Shown in pieces: positions 61,774-64,000 of a stretch of DNA of 64,000 nt; within the stretch, counting starts at the first letter, position 1, and each line of letters begins with the position of its first letter. Both the position numbers and the translations under genes were made by a program. Under the pieces are notes generated by a model. That model did no database searches and was not told the origin of the DNA. It saw nothing but the letters and a program-made list of their open reading frames with translations. This DNA is from CALINF01 sp039990395 (lineage in GTDB: Bacteria; Pseudomonadota; Gammaproteobacteria; Pseudomonadales; Halieaceae). Where the stretch lies: contig JBDXFZ010000146.1 of assembly GCA_039990395.1 (NCBI GenBank), positions 1,612,001-1,676,000 on the forward strand, given 5' to 3'.

Positions 61774-62919
61774 TTATTTCCAAAGCTGGGCGCTAGCTAT
61801 GGCAGCGCCTTCAGTCATCGCACCAAGTTTGGCATAGACAATATCTTCATCCACAGCACCAAAACCAGCGAAGGTAGAGAAGCCACAGTCAGTTCCGGCA
61901 ATCACCCTTTCCCGGCCGACTATGTCAGCAAACCGCATAATGCGCTGAGCCACTAACCGTGGGTGCTCTACAAAGTTAGTGGTGGAGTCCAGTACACCGG
62001 GCACAAGTATTTTGTCCTCGGGGATATCCGCATCTGCAAACACTTCCCACTCGTGGGCGTGGCGAGGATTGGAGGACTCAAAAAGAAGCGCCTGAGGCTT
62101 TGCCTTCATTGCAATTGGCAGAACGGTTTCCATCGGCGCGTCACAGTGATGTGGTCCTTCATAATTACCCCAGCAGACGTGGAGACGAACCATCTCGGAA
62201 GGGACATTGCGCAGCGCATCATTCAGCACCTCTACATGAAGGTTAGCCAGTTCAATATATTCCTCTTCAGGCCGATCCTTGAAAAGCATATGACGCCCAA
62301 GACCAAGGTCTGGCGAGTCCAGCTGAAGAATAAATCCCGCGGCAACTATTGCCTCGTACTCAGCACGCATGGCCTCAGCCAGTGCCGACAAGTAAGCCTC
62401 GTGGCTGTCGTAATGCTTATTGGGTTGAAAGAGCGCGATAACCCCTGGAGAGGCGGCATTCATAAACCCCTGTGTTGGGCCATGGCGCTCAACAGCTGCA
62501 CTAAAATTATCAAGGTCCTCTTGCAAAGGCGCCATGTCCTTAACCTTGATATCGCCTACACAGCAGGGGCGGCGATAGCTCGGCGTACCCCCGGAACCAG
62601 CCTGTCGCTCAAGAAAGCCCGGAAAGTCCTCCAGGTCCGCTGGCGGATTACGCTCGCTATCACCGTCGAAGCCCGTGATGCGATCCTTTATGTAGGTTGC
62701 ATAGCTGATTTTGCTCATCTCGCCATCGCTAACCACGTCCACGCCTGCCTTCACCTGCCTGGCTACGACCTCATCTACCGCTACAGACAGAATTTTCGCC
62801 AGGCTGTCAGGATCGAAAGGCTGCTCGTTTTCCTTGGCGAAAACGCCATCCGTTACGGCCTTGGAACGGGGCAGACTCCCCACATGTGTCGTCAGAATTC
62901 GATCGCTACTATTTTTCAT
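61774..62919 (-). CDS. MetE C-terminal-domain-like protein (putative methyl/alkyl transferase)
   Basis: A 381-residue protein with only the C-terminal catalytic barrel of cobalamin-independent methionine synthase. It opens with TTHVGSLPRS, has the zinc-ligand pair in RLHVCWGNYEGPHH and the last ligand Cys in IAGTDCGFSTFAG. Stand-alone members include enzymes that transfer methyl groups and the epoxyalkane:coenzyme M transferases, which attack alkyl substrates with a thiol. It lacks the N-terminal folate-binding half of MetE, so methionine synthesis is unlikely. In this cluster a demethylation or thiol-addition step is plausible. A GAGAGGAAG ribosome site precedes the ATG. Confidence 0.83.
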   Translation of the reverse strand: MKNSSDRILTTHVGSLPRSKAVTDGVFAKENEQPFDPDSLAKILSVAVDEVVARQVKAGVDVVSDGEMSKISYATYIKDRITGFDGDSERNPPADLEDFPGFLERQAGSGGTPSYRRPCCVGDIKVKDMAPLQEDLDNFSAAVERHGPTQGFMNAASPGVIALFQPNKHYDSHEAYLSALAEAMRAEYEAIVAAGFILQLDSPDLGLGRHMLFKDRPEEEYIELANLHVEVLNDALRNVPSEMVRLHVCWGNYEGPHHCDAPMETVLPIAMKAKPQALLFESSNPRHAHEWEVFADADIPEDKILVPGVLDSTTNFVEHPRLVAQRIMRFADIVGRERVIAGTDCGFSTFAGFGAVDEDIVYAKLGAMTEGAAIASAQLWK

Positions 62920-62931
62920 CGCTGCTTCCTC

Positions 62932-63648
62932 TCAATTATCGATCCAGTGCGATAGTGCTTGGTTGACCAGCTTCGGCTGTTCAAGGGTAGACAAATGGCC
63001 GCAGGCTGGAATTATTTGTAACTCTGCGTCAGTTATTAATTGTGCCATTTCCCGGTGTAGTTCTGGCGTACAAAGCCTATCCTCCTGACCGCATAAGACG
63101 AGGGTCGGACAGGTGATAGATGAAAGCGTTTCAGTGCTGTCAGGCCGGTCGCGCAGCGCGAGCGACTGACGTAAAAAAACCTCTGGGCCTAGTGCCAGGC
63201 CCATTGCTAAAACCTCTTCCAGCAGTACCAGGTTCTCTTGATGACAAAGGGCAAGGTACTGGGGTTTGAGCTCGTCACGAAGAACAACCTCAAGCTCTCC
63301 CATTGCCACATCGGCTATCTGCCTGTCGCGCACACGCCTACGCTCGTTTGAGTCGCTACGAAAGTTGGTGTCCAGAAGTGCAAGGCGCTCTATGCGCTGA
63401 GGTGCCCGGCGCCACATTTCCATGGCAACGATTCCTCCCATCGACAATCCGGCAAGCGCAAAGTGTTCGGGGGAATCACCTAACACTTGTTCAGCGATCT
63501 CGGCAATGGTGTCCGCTTTTGTGATGTCAGCCACTGTCAGGGTATAGCGATCCCCGAGTTCTTCGGTCTGTTTTGACCAAAGGGATGCGTCACACATCAT
63601 TCCTGGCAAAAGAACCAGGCTTGTACTTCGAATGCAGTTGGCAGTCAA
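62932..63648 (-). CDS. Alpha/beta hydrolase (enol-lactonase-like)
   Basis: A cytoplasmic serine hydrolase of about 238 residues with LVLLPGMMCDASLW at the N-terminal beta-strand, the elbow LAGLSMGG, the acid in CGQEDRLCTPE and His in ACGHLST. It resembles 3-oxoadipate enol-lactonases. The only start that keeps the first strand is TTG at 63648, with AGGG seven bases upstream; the first ATG pair would remove LVLLPG. If that start is right, operator site 5 lies inside codons 4-9. It starts nine bases after the LacI-family gene and leads the MetE-like and aldolase genes. Confidence 0.82.
   Translation of the reverse strand: MTANCIRSTSLVLLPGMMCDASLWSKQTEELGDRYTLTVADITKADTIAEIAEQVLGDSPEHFALAGLSMGGIVAMEMWRRAPQRIERLALLDTNFRSDSNERRRVRDRQIADVAMGELEVVLRDELKPQYLALCHQENLVLLEEVLAMGLALGPEVFLRQSLALRDRPDSTETLSSITCPTLVLCGQEDRLCTPELHREMAQLITDAELQIIPACGHLSTLEQPKLVNQALSHWIDN
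63620..63648 (-). promoter_or_regulatory. Operator site 5 with overlapping promoter-like boxes
   Basis: TACTTCGAATGCAG (63624-63637) is the fifth copy of the cluster motif. On the minus strand TTGACT (63643-63648) and TACAAG (63620-63625) are 17 bases apart and bracket it exactly as at sites 1 and 4. The boxes overlap the proposed TTG start of the hydrolase, so either the promoter serves a shorter product, or the motif is an internal operator in the transcript from the LacI gene. Confidence 0.5.
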
Positions 63649-63656
63649 AAAAAGCC

Positions 63657-64000
63657 CTAATTTCGTATTGTGCTGCCCCGACGCAGCACACCTGAAAAGA
63701 GCCGCTTCTCGGGCGGGAGATCGCGGTTATCTATCCTGTCGATCAACATGGATACCGCGGCCTCGGTCATGCTCTCAACGGGCTGGGCGATCGTCGCAAG
63801 ATCAAAGCTCGACCAGGATGCAGCGCGCACTCCGTCAAAGCCGACCACGGAAACGTCTCCTGGAACGTCAAGCTCAAGGTGGAATCGCAGCTCATCCATC
63901 ACACCAAAAGCCATCATGTCGTTGGCGCAGATTACCGCATCGGGCACACTACCGCGTATTTCAATTGTGTCCTGCACCGCGCGGCGACCAGACTTGTAGC
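63657..64000 (-). CDS. LacI-family transcriptional regulator (5' part outside window)
   Basis: The frame enters from the right edge (YKSGRRAVQD) and ends at TAG 63657-63659. The visible C-terminal part of the effector domain contains PDAVICANDMMAFGVMDELR, DVSVVGFDGV and TTIAQP-type segments (LATIAQPVESMTEAAVSMLI), all characteristic of LacI/GalR proteins. The DNA-binding domain is outside the window. It is immediately upstream of the hydrolase-MetE-aldolase operon and is the natural candidate to bind the five TTCGAATGCAA sites of the cluster. The effector is unknown. Confidence 0.88.
   Translation of the reverse strand, partial: YKSGRRAVQDTIEIRGSVPDAVICANDMMAFGVMDELRFHLELDVPGDVSVVGFDGVRAASWSSFDLATIAQPVESMTEAAVSMLIDRIDNRDLPPEKRLFSGVLRRGSTIRN

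Noticed and set aside
61963..62955. A 330-codon plus-strand open frame opposite the MetE-like gene.
   Set aside because: It lies wholly antisense to a gene with clear zinc-ligand motifs, has no ribosome site and has a His/Arg/Cys-rich composition typical of a shadow frame.
44497..64000. Integrative element with its own integrase.
   Set aside because: No integrase, transposase, relaxase or flanking direct repeat is visible within the window, so mobility is only a hypothesis from the tRNA fragment.

Overview
The window looks like a chromosomal segment of a marine heterotrophic gammaproteobacterium, probably of the Cellvibrionales/Halieaceae type. This rests on gene content: two large TonB-dependent receptors, a complete alginate-degradation locus, a YejABEF-type peptide transporter, SigF/NrsF and spondin-domain genes, and a sulfatase-containing catabolic cluster. 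There is no rRNA, no complete tRNA, no CRISPR array, no transposase and no integrase.

Left part (1-26.9 kb) is mostly housekeeping and accessory functions: a metallo-beta-lactamase-fold lipoprotein cut by the window edge, an acyl-CoA synthetase, a five-gene yejB-yejE-yejA-ATPase-ATPase operon, ubiX, a short-chain dehydrogenase, a DUF389 membrane protein with a fused META/HslJ-like domain, an aldehyde dehydrogenase plus ThDP-enzyme pair, a DUF547 protein, PPK2, an RND efflux pump with its adaptor, a decayed TonB-receptor fragment, several small metal-binding proteins, a lipoprotein dipeptidase and MtfA.

Middle part (27.0-39.6 kb) is an alginate utilisation locus. PL6 and PL17 lyases, a TonB-dependent receptor, KdgF, an ExuT-like MFS importer, a 3-hydroxyisobutyrate-dehydrogenase-type reductase (probably the DEH reductase) and KDG kinase carry alginate to KDPG. 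A divergent-type FadR/GntR regulator probably controls it through ACCA/TGGT inverted repeats that lie inside recognisable promoters. The next block (39.8-41.8 kb) is a spondin protein, an ECF sigma factor and an NrsF-type anti-sigma factor, preceded by a GTAACC-N16-CGAA promoter. Two transporters follow (41.9-44.3 kb).

Right part (44.5-64 kb and beyond) is the most unusual. It begins 16 bases after the 5' half of a tRNA-Arg gene, which may mark an insertion or rearrangement boundary. It encodes five proteins that each contain two NTF2/SnoaL-like domains and one single-domain relative, together with an RraA-type aldolase, a Tat-exported sulfatase, a TonB receptor, a sodium:solute symporter, a bicupin, a COG3618 lactonase-like amidohydrolase, an HpcH/HpaI aldolase, a MetE-C-terminal-like protein, two alpha/beta hydrolases and a LacI-family regulator. 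Five near-identical copies of an operator-like motif (core TTCGAATGCAA) lie in front of its transcription units, and I saw none outside this block. I interpret it as a LacI-controlled pathway for import, desulfation and stepwise cleavage of an unidentified small sulfated, possibly aromatic or lactone-forming, substrate. The substrate and the roles of the NTF2-like proteins are not known to me.
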